A stretch of 64,000 nucleotides of DNA, from NCBI RefSeq assembly GCF_033568475.1, contig NC_133123.1:19578622-19642621 (forward strand). Reading direction: 5' to 3'. How positions within the stretch are numbered: the first letter of the stretch is position 1; every line of letters begins with the position of its first letter. This document shows positions 42,058 through 53,529 of the stretch, piece after piece. The DNA is from Henckelia pumila. Lineage: Eukaryota; Streptophyta; Magnoliopsida; Lamiales; Gesneriaceae. The notes under the pieces were generated by a model that saw only the letters and a list, made by a program, of their open reading frames with translations, was not told the DNA's origin and made no database searches. Both the position numbers and the translations under genes were made by a program.

Positions 42058-42744
42058 ATGCCGATTTATACTAGATTCTTGAAGGATATTTTGAAAAACA
42101 AAAGTAATTTGAATGATATAGCGCAATTTAACTTGACTGAAGAATGCTCTGTGGTGCTTCAAAATAAGCTCCCACAAAAAGTTAAAGATCTAGAGAGTTT
42201 CTCTATACCTTGTACAATATGTCATTTTTCTTTTGAAAATGTATTGTATGATTTAGGGGCAAGTATCAATTTAATGTCATATGCACTTGCTAAAAAGTTA
42301 GGAATAAGAGCCATTGAACCCGCTTCAAATTCTCTTAAATTTGCAGACATATCAATCAAATACCCTAGAGGTGTAGTGGAAAATGTTTTAGTCAAAGTGG
42401 ACAATATTATTTTTCAAGTTGATTTTGTTATTCTTGATATGAATGAGGATTTTGAGGTTCCATTGATTTTAGGGCGTCCTTCTCTTGCTATTAGCAGGGC
42501 ATTAATTGATGCAAAAAAAGAAGAGTTGATTTTAAGATTGAATGATGAGCAGGTTAATTTTAATATGCTTCGGCAGCTCAAAGATAACCCCATTGTGAAA
42601 CCTTGCTTTGAATTTAATGTTGTTGATGAAGGTGTGATTAAGTATATGCAGGTCAACGTCGTTCATGATGTGTCAACTGAAGGATTTGGAGGAAAAGGAA
42701 GCATTGAAGCGCATAATTCCACAACAGTGGATGAATCATCTTGA
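42058..42744 (+). CDS. Gypsy aspartic protease-containing ORF, isolated
   Basis: 228 codons from MPIYTRFLKDIL. The segment LTEECSVVLQNKLPQKVKDL is the conserved lead-in of Athila/Tat proteases. The active site reads LYDLGASINLM, matching D(S/L)GAS. The downstream VPLILGRPSLAISRALIDAK contains the conserved ILGRP motif. The frame ends at TGA, and normal reverse transcriptase does not follow. The element's 3' region begins within 30 bp. The active-site Asp is present, so the domain may be intact. Other coding functions are deleted, so it is classed as a stranded TE ORF. Confidence 0.8.
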   Translation: MPIYTRFLKDILKNKSNLNDIAQFNLTEECSVVLQNKLPQKVKDLESFSIPCTICHFSFENVLYDLGASINLMSYALAKKLGIRAIEPASNSLKFADISIKYPRGVVENVLVKVDNIIFQVDFVILDMNEDFEVPLILGRPSLAISRALIDAKKEELILRLNDEQVNFNMLRQLKDNPIVKPCFEFNVVDEGVIKYMQVNVVHDVSTEGFGGKGSIEAHNSTTVDESS

Positions 42745-42973
42745 GTTTAACAAGGGAGCATAGTCGGGCTATAGACTATAAATTTAAGGCTGACTGGAAG
42801 GCAACCCAGTGTTTTTTTTTTCTTACTTAATTATTGTTCTTTTTGTTTCTATTATATTTTTCTATTCCAACGCCTTACCCATCGTTTTTCCCATGTCCAG
42901 TATGTTACCCCGCTATGAGAAGTTGATGCTGGTGCTCTACAACCTAAGGAGGATGAAGAAGAATGACCAGAGG

Positions 42974-43040
<67 letters not shown>

Positions 43041-43969
43041 GTGTATTTAGTGTCATTAATTATTGCTTTGTGTCATTTTGTGTTTGAAACATTGGGATCA
43101 ATGCTTTGAATAAGTATGAGGGGTTTATTGCATTTTACATGTAGCTGTGCATATTTGTGTGTCAAGTTATGATGATTAATGAGAGCCGATGATGATTTTG
43201 GAGTAAGAAAATTAAATTTTGTTGAAAATTTTGACTTGAAATGAGAAGCCTAAAATTGAACCGTGAATATTTTTACGCACTACTATTAAACCAGTGAATT
43301 GTAGCAAAAAATTGATGAAGTTTTTGATTGCTTGACCATTGCACGGTACGAGGTGTTTAGTGATCTCAAATGTGTCTTGTGAATTTTGATGATACTTTAA
43401 TAGTGCACTTATGATATCGTTTTTCTTTTTATTTTGCTCCAAAAATGGATGATTCGTATGGACACCATGAAAAAAAAAAAAGAGAAAACAACTCCATCCG
43501 GACCATGAATAAGAGATTGAAATCCTAATCACCAAGTCCAAGGTTAAGTATGCGGGTAATTTGTGGGGCTAATTTAAGTCGGATGTAAAATCCGGAGGTG
43601 CGTTAAAAATACAAATCACCCATATTTTTATATACTACTCTTGAGGGAGGTGTGATTGTTAGATATATCTGGAAGGAATGGATACATGAGAGGGATACTC
43701 GCACTGATGTGTTATTAGGTCACTGAGCAGTCGTGTAACCGGATTCTACTTAAGTTGCATGTAACTGGAATAACATCACACGCACACACGTTCACGCTAA
43801 ATCGAAGGTGTATTATAAAGAGTTGAGGGTATTTTTGAACTTGTAATGTATTTAGACTTCACGGAGGCGACTACTATCCCATGGAATTGTCCTAATTGTG
43901 TCATTGTGTTTGTGTTTTTTTTTTCATTTGTCTTGCTCGAGGGTGAGCAAGATCTAAGTATGGGGGAAT
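42745..43969 (+). other. Gypsy 3' internal region up to the polypurine tract
   Basis: Contains 'gctgactggaaggcaaccca', the (TTA)n microsatellite at 42978-43039 and 'gggtgagcaagatctaagta', a block found before the polypurine tract in this lineage. The open frame at 42809-43087 is carried by the (TTA)n run and is not a gene. Confidence 0.75.
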
Positions 43970-44159
43970 TGATAAGAGAGTTTTGATGCAAAATTTTGTG
44001 TTAGTTTTTGAGTCCATTTTGCATGCATTCGGGTTGTGTTCGTATCATTTAAGTTTAATTTTATTCTTATTCATGCATATTGTCTTCATTTCACATTCTC
44101 TGGTTTATATGTAGGTACAATGAAGAAATAATGATTTTGGACACAAAATAAGATCCTAA

Positions 44160-45700
44160 GGCCATCTCCAACCACAAACACCATTTTGGTGCAACTTTTG
44201 CACTAAAATAGTGCAATTTTTGCACCAAACACAATATCCATCTCCAACCCATTTACACCAAATATTACACCAAAAAAAATATTCTCGGAATATTCCTTTT
44301 ATTCCATATATATTAATTAATTTTATTCAACATATTTTTACAAACTATATAATTAATTTTGCGATTATAAAAAAATATTTTATCGTTAATAAATATTTTT
44401 ACATATTATCTAAATAATATTTTAATTAATTAAAAAATATTTTATTGTTAATGCATATAAATATTAAATTTAAAGTTTATGGTTTAATTATTATTATATA
44501 AATTAATTTATAGATAATACAAATTAATATATGATAATTATTAAAATTGATAAATATGTATGCGACTTCAAACATAAGACAACCACAGAATGGATACAAC
44601 TTCAAAAATAAGACGAATACGAAACGGATACAACATCAAACATAACACATACAAATCACAAACATAATACAAAATATAATTTCAAACATAAATGCTTAGA
44701 CCGTTCGAGTACAACTTCAAGCATTTGAACTACTATATTCATCCCACAAATGCTCAATTAAAGCATTTCGCAGTTCGTAGTGAGCATCTTTGTCTTTTAT
44801 TTTTTTATATCGATTGAGAAATTCTTGAAACTTCATATTATCATCGACAATCATTTCGACTTCTGGAGCAGGTGTTTCTCGCGCATCTTGAATAGGTGCA
44901 CTGAGATCGCGTTCATCTTCGATAATCATGTTGTGCATTATGATACATGATGTCATTATGTCATGTAAATGACATTTCTTCCAACCACGTGCTGGTGACG
45001 CCACGATAGCAAATCGTGATTGAAGGACTCCAAATGCACGTTCAACGTCTTTTCTGCAGGATTCTTGCTTCATTGCGAAAAATTTCTTTTTTGGTCCGCG
45101 TGGATCATGAATGCTTTGCACAATAGTTGACCATTTTGGATAAATACCATCAGCTAAGTAATATCCCATATCATATTCTTTTCCTCCAATTTTGTAATAA
45201 GCAGTAGGAGCAATACCTTGTGCAAGTTTGGAGAATAAACCAGACGACTCCAACACATTTATATCATTATTTGTTCCGGGCATTCCAAAATATGCATGCC
45301 ATATCCAAAGATCGTAATCAGCTACTGCTTCTAAAATGATTGTCGGAGAACCACTACGACCTGCATATTGGCCTGCCCAAGCCGTTGGACAATTTTTCCA
45401 CTAATAATTATTTATTGATTACATTAAATGATTATATATTAATTTTTTTAAATAATATATTAGTTATTATAATAATACCAAAAATATTTAAATAATATTT
45501 AAGTATATTTAAAAACAAATAAATGATAATAAAAAAATTTTAAAAAAAATAAAATATTTGCAAAGGCCTGCGCCAAATTTGGTGCGAAGGTGGAGGGGAG
45601 GGGGCGCTAAAATAGTGCAGCATTTAGCGCCCCCATTGGAGCTCCTTTGCTGCGCTAAAATGGTGCAAAGCACCATTTTAGCGCAGCGTTGGAGCTGCTC
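44160..45700 (-). mobile_element. PIF/Harbinger transposon inside the 3' LTR
   Basis: Bounded by GGCCATCTCCAACC and, inverted, GAGCAGCTCCAAC. The 3-bp duplication TAA lies on both sides (44157-44159 and 45701-45703), as expected for this superfamily. Subterminal regions share 'caccattttggtgcaa' / 'ggtgcaaagcaccatttta'. It carries the 3' part of a transposase gene on the minus strand (44717-45400). The unfilled site in the 5' LTR of the same gypsy element confirms the boundaries. 1,541 bp. Confidence 0.92.
44717..45400 (-). pseudogene. Harbinger DDE transposase, C-terminal 227 residues
   Basis: The frame is open from 45400 (WKNCPTAWAGQYAGRSGSPT) past the first ATG (45283) to the stop. It contains AVADYDLWIWHAYFGMPGTN (second catalytic Asp), then NDINVL, YDMGYYLADGIYPKW, KDVERAFGVLQSRFAI (catalytic Glu) and DIMTSCIIMHNMIIEDERD, all typical of DDE_Tnp_4. 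TTATTAG just upstream could be an intron acceptor. The N-terminal exon with the first catalytic Asp and the separate Myb-like protein are missing, so the element is non-autonomous. Confidence 0.85.
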
Positions 45701-45924
45701 TAAGCACCAAGAAAAGGCACAAGAATGACTTACGAAACAGTGATTGTACAAAAAAAATAGTTATGATGCTAAAGAGATCCAAATCCGATCTCCACTGTTC
45801 AAATTGTAGTAAGCATGTTTTGAATCTGTTTTCCAATTTCAGCTCGATCCGATGGCTAGAACTTCAGATATGATTTTTTCAAGAATTATGCGCGTGAAGA
45901 CAAGAGCAAAAGAAATGGGCAGAA

Positions 45925-46110
45925 AAGATTGCGCTTGAGCGGAATATTTATACCGCTCGAGCGCGAATGGTGGAAAATTTCAGAGATGGACAGAAAGTTG
46001 TGTGCTTGAGTGGGAGATTTATACCGCTCGAGCGCGATCGCCAAATTTTTAGTCCAATGCGGAGCTTTATGCGCTCGAGCGGGTAATTTTTACCGCTCGA
46101 GTGCGATCGT
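45925..46110 (+). repeat. GCGCTCGAGCG palindrome array, 3' LTR copy
   Basis: Same repeated units as at 40255-40442. Several CpG sites are changed to CpA/TpG between the two copies (for example 'cgctcgagtgcgatcgtgga' against 'cgctcgagcgcgatcgcgga'), the pattern left by cytosine methylation and deamination. Confidence 0.55.
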
Positions 46111-47084
46111 GGAACACAGTTTTTTATTTTACGAACTCTATCGAAAAGGAAACACAATTTATGGAATTTTGAGAGCGTATATACACTTAAAGCGGTATTT
46201 TTTGAGATTCATTCAAATCTTTAACAAGGAAGACGTCGGCTAGGGTTGAAGGATTGAAGAACACGAAGATCTACTTCATATTTTTCTTCTTCATTCTTCT
46301 TATTTTGATGATTAAACTTGTTTATTGAATTATGTTTTCTTTTATTAAGTAATTTTTCTTCAACTAACACCACGAGATTGGGTCGAGACTAATTTATAAT
46401 TGATACGTGGTTGCGTGTTTGAGATATTTTTGGATATTTCAATTATTGATTGATGTTAGTTTAATATTTCTTGTGAATAGTCTGATCACCTAGTTACTTG
46501 TGTGTTGATTAATCACGAATCGAATGAGGATTGATTAAATATAACTTCAAAGATATCAAACAACATATGGTTAAAACGACTAAAAATAGTAATCGGCTTC
46601 AGTATGCGGTTTTAGGTGAAAACTGAATTTTCATAAATTTTGAATGCGTTTTAGATTGATTATAATTAATTAAAAATAATTAATCCGTCCAATTTGAATA
46701 GGTTTAGCAAGTCTAGAAATAGATTGTTACATAATATAGAAAAATTCACCTTGATTGGAATACACATAACTCTCAGTATGTGCCTCGTGGATGCATAAAT
46801 TAGTTCGATACCTTCGTGTATCTAGATTGTCTCGTTTTAATTAAATTTATTCTTGAATTCTAGTTGTTAGATAGTTTCATAATAATTTATTTTTTTAATT
46901 CTTATTTTTATTCAATTCATCACAACCCTTTTTACGATTTTATCTAGATTAAGTAAAATAATTAAATCTTGAGAATTTACTACAGTCTCTGTGGGATCGA
47001 TAATTGGACTCGTCATCCATTTACTATTTCTTGACCTAGTCCGTTTGCTAGAGTTATTAATAACCGAAATTGTCGGTCATAGTT

Positions 47085-47472
47085 TAATAATTTTTTTATT
47101 TTATTTTTTAAATTAAGACTTTTTCATAAGTCTCACTATTAAGTTCATGTATCAACACTTTTTTTTTTTCAAATGTCCATATAAAGGTGTCATCATATAT
47201 ATTTATTCTTGTAGTGCCAGTTGACACTGATTTTGGATATGATCACTCACGGGAAAAAAAAGCTATTTTGGTCATCTATTTTTACCTATTTTCTCTTTTA
47301 GTATTATAACTAGTCAAAGTTCTGTATTGTTTCTTTAACTTTTAAATTTTGGATCTTTTGGTCCGATTTTTACTGAAATGTTTAATTTTTCAAGAAATTT
47401 GTGGGATTTTTAAATTTGAAAAGATACTATCCTATTTGGAATGTCACCTAAATTCAGCCTATTAAACCAAAA

Positions 47473-47549
<77 letters not shown>

Positions 47550-48530
47550 AAATCAAAGAGTTGATAAACAGGTTTTTTGTATCTTTCTACCCCAATCAAC
47601 AATCCCAGCCCAAATTTAAGTGATCCCTCAAAAACCTCAGAGAATAAATATCATTTACACATAAACAAAAATCAAATCTCACCAGAAAATTGAAATAAAT
47701 ATTCAACTATTAGATGTTTTAATTTTAAAAATTAATTTTCATTTTTCATGAGAAAAGGGGAGCTATAATACTCATAATCACATTTTTTTAACCTTCTCAT
47801 TTTTATTCAAAAGCAAATTCAAAAATAAATCAATTGAGCCAAACATTAATTTTTTTTGTTTTTGGATTGGGGAGGAAACAATTTTCTCAAACAGATAAAG
47901 AAGAATCATTTCAAAAATTGAGATAATTAAAAAATTCTAATTGAAGTCCATAGTTTTTAACTTTTGATTTTATTAGTTTTTTTTTAAAAAAATATTCCGG
48001 AGATAGTAAATTTTGTGCTCAATATGGCTGCATTTTTATCCGAAAGATTAGAAACTTTAGTAAAAATTGTTGGGCAGCCCCAGTACATATCCGAAAAACT
48101 ATTGAGAGATAAAGTAGTTGGTATTATATTATCCGCAATATCTAATAATATGTAAACAATTACGAGTATCATCATCATTTCTTATTATCTCTTACTGTCT
48201 CTTATTATTATTCTATTAAAGATGTGGGCCTAGTACTAACTTATTGGTATGTTGGTATGACCTTTTCTAATTTTTCAATAATTTCCTATTGTTTTACTGA
48301 GAAATAAATTTTTTCCGTGTGAGAAAAAAAATCAAAACTTGCCTCCTATTCTCACAACGTGGGTAAAAAACCGTCCCACTTTATACCCTTCTCTACATGT
48401 TTTTTTTTACGATTTCAGACTCTTTTTCTTTACTCTCAAAATCTGGACAAACATTGATTGATCTTTTTGCTCTCTACCTCTCTCCCAAATCATCATCGAA
48501 GAGTATGTTTTGGTATTTCAAGCATTACTT
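47085..48530. other. AT-rich intergenic DNA with an (AAT)n microsatellite
   Basis: The uninterrupted (AAT)n tract is 47472-47548. No coding sequence is supported; the frame at 47441-47623 is the microsatellite. Confidence 0.6.
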
Positions 48531-49773
48531 TCTCATATGAACTCCAAATTGAGTGATTATTGATGAGTTGGAAAGGCAAACCAAAGAGATACAATTTCAT
48601 GTTCATTACTTTGCTAAGAAAATAAATGAATCAAGAGTTATAAGCACTAGAACAGACAACATTCACTCTCCCATTTTAATTAGCTCTACTCGACCGGTGA
48701 TTTTTTTCTCGATCGGTGTGCCTTCTCAATCGGTTGAGTACTCACCTGTTTTCTTTTCACCTGTTTGAGTTCTCCTCAACCAGCCAACAACTGTCCAGAA
48801 GCGCAAATATGATCGTTGTGTTGTCAAAAATATTACAAAACATTTTCCAACGATCATATTCTTGTATCTAACGTCTATATAATTTTTGGAGGCTATAAAT
48901 ACAACATCTTGAAGATCAAACAAGAAATTTTTGATGTAGATCTAGAGAATGGGGCATATTATATAAGAAAAAGAAGCTAGAATGAGAGCAAGCCCAAAAA
49001 AATGAGATGTGAGGAACAAAAAGAGAGATGAGCTTACAAAGTTAAATCCTCCTTACCAAATCAAGTTTAAGTAGAACCCTCTTCCATGTTTCAAGTATTG
49101 AAGAAAACATCATTTGAAGAGAGCTCACTCACACAAAAGAAAGATTTATTTCATAAAATAGTTGAGTGAGAGTCTTTGCACAAAGATATTAAAGAATGTG
49201 TTTTGTATTTCATTGTGAGATTTGTTATCCCAACCATAGTTTAGAGATGCTAGGAGTTTTGATTTAGGTGATGGATAAGTCTTAAAGTTGGAGTGAGTTG
49301 TTACAAAGAGTTGTAAAACCAAAGTCTTCTAATGAAATCCTTGCGAAAACGGAAGAAAGGGAGATATAGAAGGATTTGACATTCGAAAGCTACCATAAAC
49401 AAATTCTTGCCTCTTTATTTCATTGCATTTACTTATTGTTACTGTTTTTGGATAGTTTGTTGCAACATTTTATGTTTTTTTTTTCTAAAATACTAAAGTC
49501 TTACATATAAAGTGTTTGATAAAATGCTTCAACCAATATGTTTTTATTGTTTCAACTTTCAATACTTTCAAACGATTTTTAAAATATTTAATCAGTTTTT
49601 AGAGGGTTATGTTGAGTGTCTTCCTCTTGGTTTTGTAACAAAATTCAATATAATTTCTCGATGCTCGTTTCATTTTTGAACATTTCAAGAACGAGCTATT
49701 GTACATAGCTCAAAATATTTTAAATGTATATATTCACCCCACCCCCCTCTACACACATTTTTTATCCCAACAA
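48531..49773 (+). repeat. Copia SIRE-like LTR or solo LTR
   Basis: The U3-like part has 'ctactcgaccggtgattttt' and 'tcgatcggtgtgccttctca'. A TATA box, 'ggctataaatacaaca', lies at 48891-48906. The end has 'gggagatatagaaggatttg', 'caccccacccccctctacac' and 'ttatcccaaca'. This matches the layout of SIRE/Maximus LTRs. Neither PBS nor coding sequence follows, so a solo LTR is likely. Boundaries are approximate and no TSD was identified. Confidence 0.55.
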
Positions 49774-50205
49774 TATACATACTAGTACTCTCGTGCACGT
49801 GTTACGTGTTTGTAAATTTTGTGTTTTATTTTAAGGGAAAAAAAAGAAAAAATTAATTGTAAAATTACAAAAAATTTAAAAAAAATTAAGGCATTTTTAT
49901 AAATAAATAATCACTAAAACGCAACAAATACATCAATTTGACAGGTGAGTGACATTTTCGTAAATAAAAATACACCAGAAATCACAAAGTTAATGTGATT
50001 TTGGTAAATAAGAAAAAATCTAACGGATAGAAAAGATAATCATATAATTGATTTTTTTTGTGAATTAAATTATGATATAATCGTAATTTTATCTCGAGCT
50101 TCACCAATTAATTGAAATTTAGCTAATTAAAAGATTTTACTATAATAATATAGTAATACGATACAATTAACAAATAAAGGAGGAGAAAGAGAAAAGAACA
50201 CCCAA
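49774..50205. other. AT-rich intergenic DNA
   Basis: No recognised feature. It separates the LTR from the gene-like segment that follows. Confidence 0.5.
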
Positions 50206-51404
50206 GCCCAAATTCGTCACCTTCTTCCCTCACCATTCCCGACCGCAGAAACGCCGCCTATTTCTGCCGGTAATTCAAATTGTTTTAGGATTTTGTTTTT
50301 CGCACTCTAAGCTTTCTTTCAAGCCTTGAATCACGATTTTGAGCAAGGTTTTTTCCGGATCGAGGTTTTTTGGTGAGCTGCTATCTGAGCGCCGTGTTGT
50401 AGCATTTCTTCATCGGTTTCTGTCATTTTCTGCTAATTAAAGTTTGTATTTCGAATTTCAAGACCAATTTTTCTGATTATTTTCAATGAGTTTAATTTCC
50501 TCTTCTATTCTTTTCCTTTTATGCATGCATGCTATGAATGTTTCCAAAATAATATGACAATCAATAATTCCAGCATAGAAGTGTTGCAAGATCAGTTATG
50601 GGTATCCATCCATGGAAGAAGCTGCAGGTCGGAGACATAGTCATGGTAAGGTTCAATTATTTATCTCCCTTGTATATAAACTATATTCAAGTTTTTTTGT
50701 TAAACGTACCATGTAGGTTCTGATTTTTGTACTTTTAAGTAGATTCATAAGTTCATTTTTCTGCTCTTACTAGTAAGTTGGTGGCAATTCCTGGGATACT
50801 CGTGTTTGACAATAGAACTATATATTATGAGTCTGTTTAACTTCCTTAAGAGGTTTAAATTATGAGAGTTTTACACATATGTATGAGAAAACGTATATTT
50901 GCACTTGGGGATACAATTTTGAAATTTTGGTTGACGGTTTCCGGAAATGTGATTTTGGAAATTGTACTGTTGAATTTTGTGGTACATTTATTTTTTAAGA
51001 AAAAAATTTGAAAGAATATTTTTTTCACAGCCTTTAATTTTTTATTGAAATGAAATAAAACTTATTGATAATCATTTTTCAATTCATAGATTCTGAATCT
51101 GTCCATCAACAGATTACCTATTTTTTTTATTGAATTGTGCATGAAAGTTAGAATGTTTTTCTTGTTGAAGGCGAGAAACAAGATGGATTTATTTTCTCTT
51201 TATTTAGCTTGAGACAATGATTTTTCCTCTTCATTTAGCTTATAGATACAATGATGGTTTGTTTTTCATTTGATATAATATTAAAACATGTGAACCACCT
51301 ATTATTTAATTTAATTTTTTTTGTTTTATGTACTTATGCATGCATGTAAATTTTATTTGTAGGTAACAAGAAATGAACATCGGTTTTTTACGAGGATGAA
51401 GTAA
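50206..51404 (+). pseudogene. Gene-like 5' end: leader exon, intron and short coding exon
   Basis: A C-rich leader-like segment (50206-50270, 'cttcttccctcaccattccc') ends with a donor, 'ctgccggtaattc'. After a 300-nt T-rich intron-like stretch comes the acceptor 'ttccag' and an exon 50574-50645. Its ATG (50598) opens 16 codons, MGIHPWKKLQVGDIVM, ending at GTAAGG. A further acceptor, 'tttgtag' (51356-51362), precedes VTRNEHRFFTRMK and a stop at 51404, right where repeat sequence begins. I do not recognise the protein. The likeliest reading is the 5' end of a host gene cut by the retroelement-derived DNA downstream, but a captured fragment is possible. Confidence 0.4.
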
Positions 51405-51419
51405 TCGGATTCCGGATTA

Positions 51420-52330
51420 AGCTAATCAACTGAATAATCATGTTTAAGAGTTAAGAGTACATGATTAAAGAATACTAAATTTGGTTTAAAGAATGAAAAT
51501 CGGATTCGGAACGATAAAACATAGTTACATGAGTTTCTTGTGTTGGGACAGTTCGGAAGCTCCGATCTCGTTGGAGTCATACAGGGTATGTGTTTTGATT
51601 GGTGATTGGACTTGACTGATTTGAAATAGATTTCGGAAGGTCCAAACTGTGTCGGCAGTAGTGTGTTGTCCAATCAAAGACACACGTTCGACAGAGAGAG
51701 TTTGGTAGGACAATTGGAAGTTTTGAAGTGCGTTCGAAAGCTCCGAACGAGAGATTGGACGTTCCGAGCGTGGTTTATAAATAGGGGCTCGATGCAGCCA
51801 TTTCATCACACCTTTCTCAAGTTTTTCCTCTAGTTTCTAGTTAGTTTTAAGGGTTTTCGGGAGTCGTATTCGAGGGCCAAGTGGTGACGAAGCGCTACTA
51901 TGGACGTAAGTATATTTCTATACTTTGATTAGCTTCAGCGAGTAGTTATTAGTCTAGTTAAGACTTTTAGAATGGTGTAAATTTGATTATAGACTTGGAT
52001 ACTAGGTTGCTCACCTAGACTTGACCTAGAAAGGTACATAAGTACTGACTGAGATATCCAGCTGAGTATGCATTCTTATGTGTTGCATTTTATCTTCCAT
52101 GATATTCATGTATTTATTGTTCATATGACGCATGATTATTTGTCACGTTGAGCCGTATCTCTTTCGAGATAGTCATAGTATAGCAGGGCCGCTCAGCCCT
52201 AGTTTGTGTATGATTGGACATCGTATGTCACATGACCGACGGGCAACCCATGGAATGGGGTGCCTAAGATAACAGTATGAACGTGAGCGACTAACGCCCA
52301 ATATGTAAATATGAGTATACAAAACTAATA
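51420..52330 (+). repeat. LTR-like sequence, arm 1 of a large inverted repeat
   Basis: Contains repeated 'ttcggaagctccga'-type motifs (51550, 51632, 51732), a TATA box, 'tggtttataaataggggctc' (51771-51790), and 'gacgaagcgctactatggac', typical of gypsy LTR/leader junctions. From about 52030 it shares 'aagtactgactgagatatc', 'gagccgtatctctttcgaga' and 'ccgctcagccctag' with the inverse complement of 52510-52700. Confidence 0.6.
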
Positions 52331-52509
52331 TGATGCATGCAACATGAGATGACTGGGTGACTGGTCAACTACCAAGTCCTACTTAGACATGCTTAAATGA
52401 GTATGTTGCACCGTCTGGAAATCTAATCGCGGGGTTTCTTATAAACTCGTCTAGATCACCGTAGTATTATTCTCCGCTCGTTGCAGTAACTCCTGGTGTC
52501 AGAAAGTAT

Positions 52510-53520
52510 AAACAGGTGTAGGGCTGAGCGACCCTATGAGAAAGGCTATCTTGAATGAGATACGACTCAACATGTATGTGCACATGAAGTCTGCATATAA
52601 AGAAGTAAAAATATATCAGGACATAAATACAACATATAAACATGCATACTTAGCTAATAATCTCAGTTAGTACTTACATACCTGTAGGTGATAGATCAAG
52701 TCTAATCAGAGTCTATGTTCCAAGCCTACAGTAAAATAATTATCATATCACTAAACATGATTTAAAAGCCTTAATAAGCTAACAGATACTCCTATATTTT
52801 AATAGTATTCTCGGACCATACCTTCGTCAGTCGTTAGCCCACTGCTGTCGATAACCTAGTTGTTACTCACAACTTTGATGTTATTCCAGAAGCACCTTAC
52901 TATTATCGTCGGCCCTCAATATATAGACTGAATCAAGAAAGGAATCACTGAATATATGATTTAAAGCTGCAGTCTCGGACCCCTATATACAAGAGGAGTT
53001 CAGAAGCTCCGAACTCGAGTTCGTACCTTCCAAACTCTGCATGTGTGACATGTTTTCGATCATCGGATTTCAGACATTGTGATCACCCTTTGGTGGTTAC
53101 TAACTTTTCATGCAGTGGATGAGTCACCGATGCATGAAAAACTCACTGACAGATGGATTTGGAATATCCGATCAGGACTTCGGACCTTCCGATCTACAAT
53201 GAGGCTTGCATCCAACCGTTAACCCATCGAATTACTTGTCTGGTAGGGATCTGATGTTCTGATCTACAGTTCGGACATTCCAAATTGTATCTATGCTTCC
53301 GAACAATCCATGCATTCTTCGTTGCTTCCGAAGTAGGGGAGTTAGAACCTTCCGAACTGCCCTTTTTTCGAACCTGTCAAGGGTCCAGTTCGGTACTTCT
53401 GAACTAGACTTTGGATCTTCCGAACTCTCCGGTGGTTCCGAAGCTTACAATTCGTATTTCAATTCCAATTATTCTCTTTATTTGTTTAGTTAGTAACCCT
53501 CAATCATATTTAACATTTTA
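52510..53520 (-). repeat. LTR-like sequence, arm 2 (inverted)
   Basis: Read on the minus strand it repeats the order of arm 1. The many 'ttccgaa...' motifs between 52990 and 53450 correspond to U3, followed by the 'agtactaactgagat', 'gagtcgtatctcattcaaga' and 'cgctcagccctac' blocks toward 52510. Sequence identity is moderate. No coding region lies between the arms. Confidence 0.6.
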
Positions 53521-53529
53521 TTAACTGAA

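Larger units (their letters stand above)
39845..47079 (+). mobile_element. Athila/Tat-type gypsy element lacking RT and integrase
   Basis: The element starts TGAAAGAGTG (39845) and ends GTCGGTCA (47079). The 5-bp duplication TAGTT lies on both sides (39840-39844 and 47080-47084). The 3' LTR begins at 43970 (TGATAAGAGAG) after the polypurine tract 'aagtatgggggaat'. The 5' LTR is cut short at about 41046, removing its end, the PBS and the start of gag. Inside are a gag remnant (41046-41733), an aspartic-protease ORF (42058-42744) and the conserved 'ggctgactggaaggcaaccc' 3' region. RT, RNase H and integrase are absent. A Harbinger element sits in the 3' LTR. Confidence 0.9.
43970..47079 (+). repeat. 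3' LTR, interrupted by a Harbinger element
   Basis: The LTR is 43970-44159 plus 45701-47079. Its end includes 'ctacagtctctgtgggatcg', common before the end of Athila/Tat LTRs, and closes with GTCGGTCA. The insertion at 44160-45700 is absent from the 5' LTR, which shows the uninterrupted 'tctaagcactaag' site. Confidence 0.85.

Noticed and set aside
42809-43087. 92-codon ORF with a long isoleucine run
   Set aside because: It is a translation of the (TTA)n microsatellite in the gypsy 3' region.
47441-47623. 60-codon ORF with an isoleucine run
   Set aside because: Translation of the (AAT)n microsatellite at 47472-47548.
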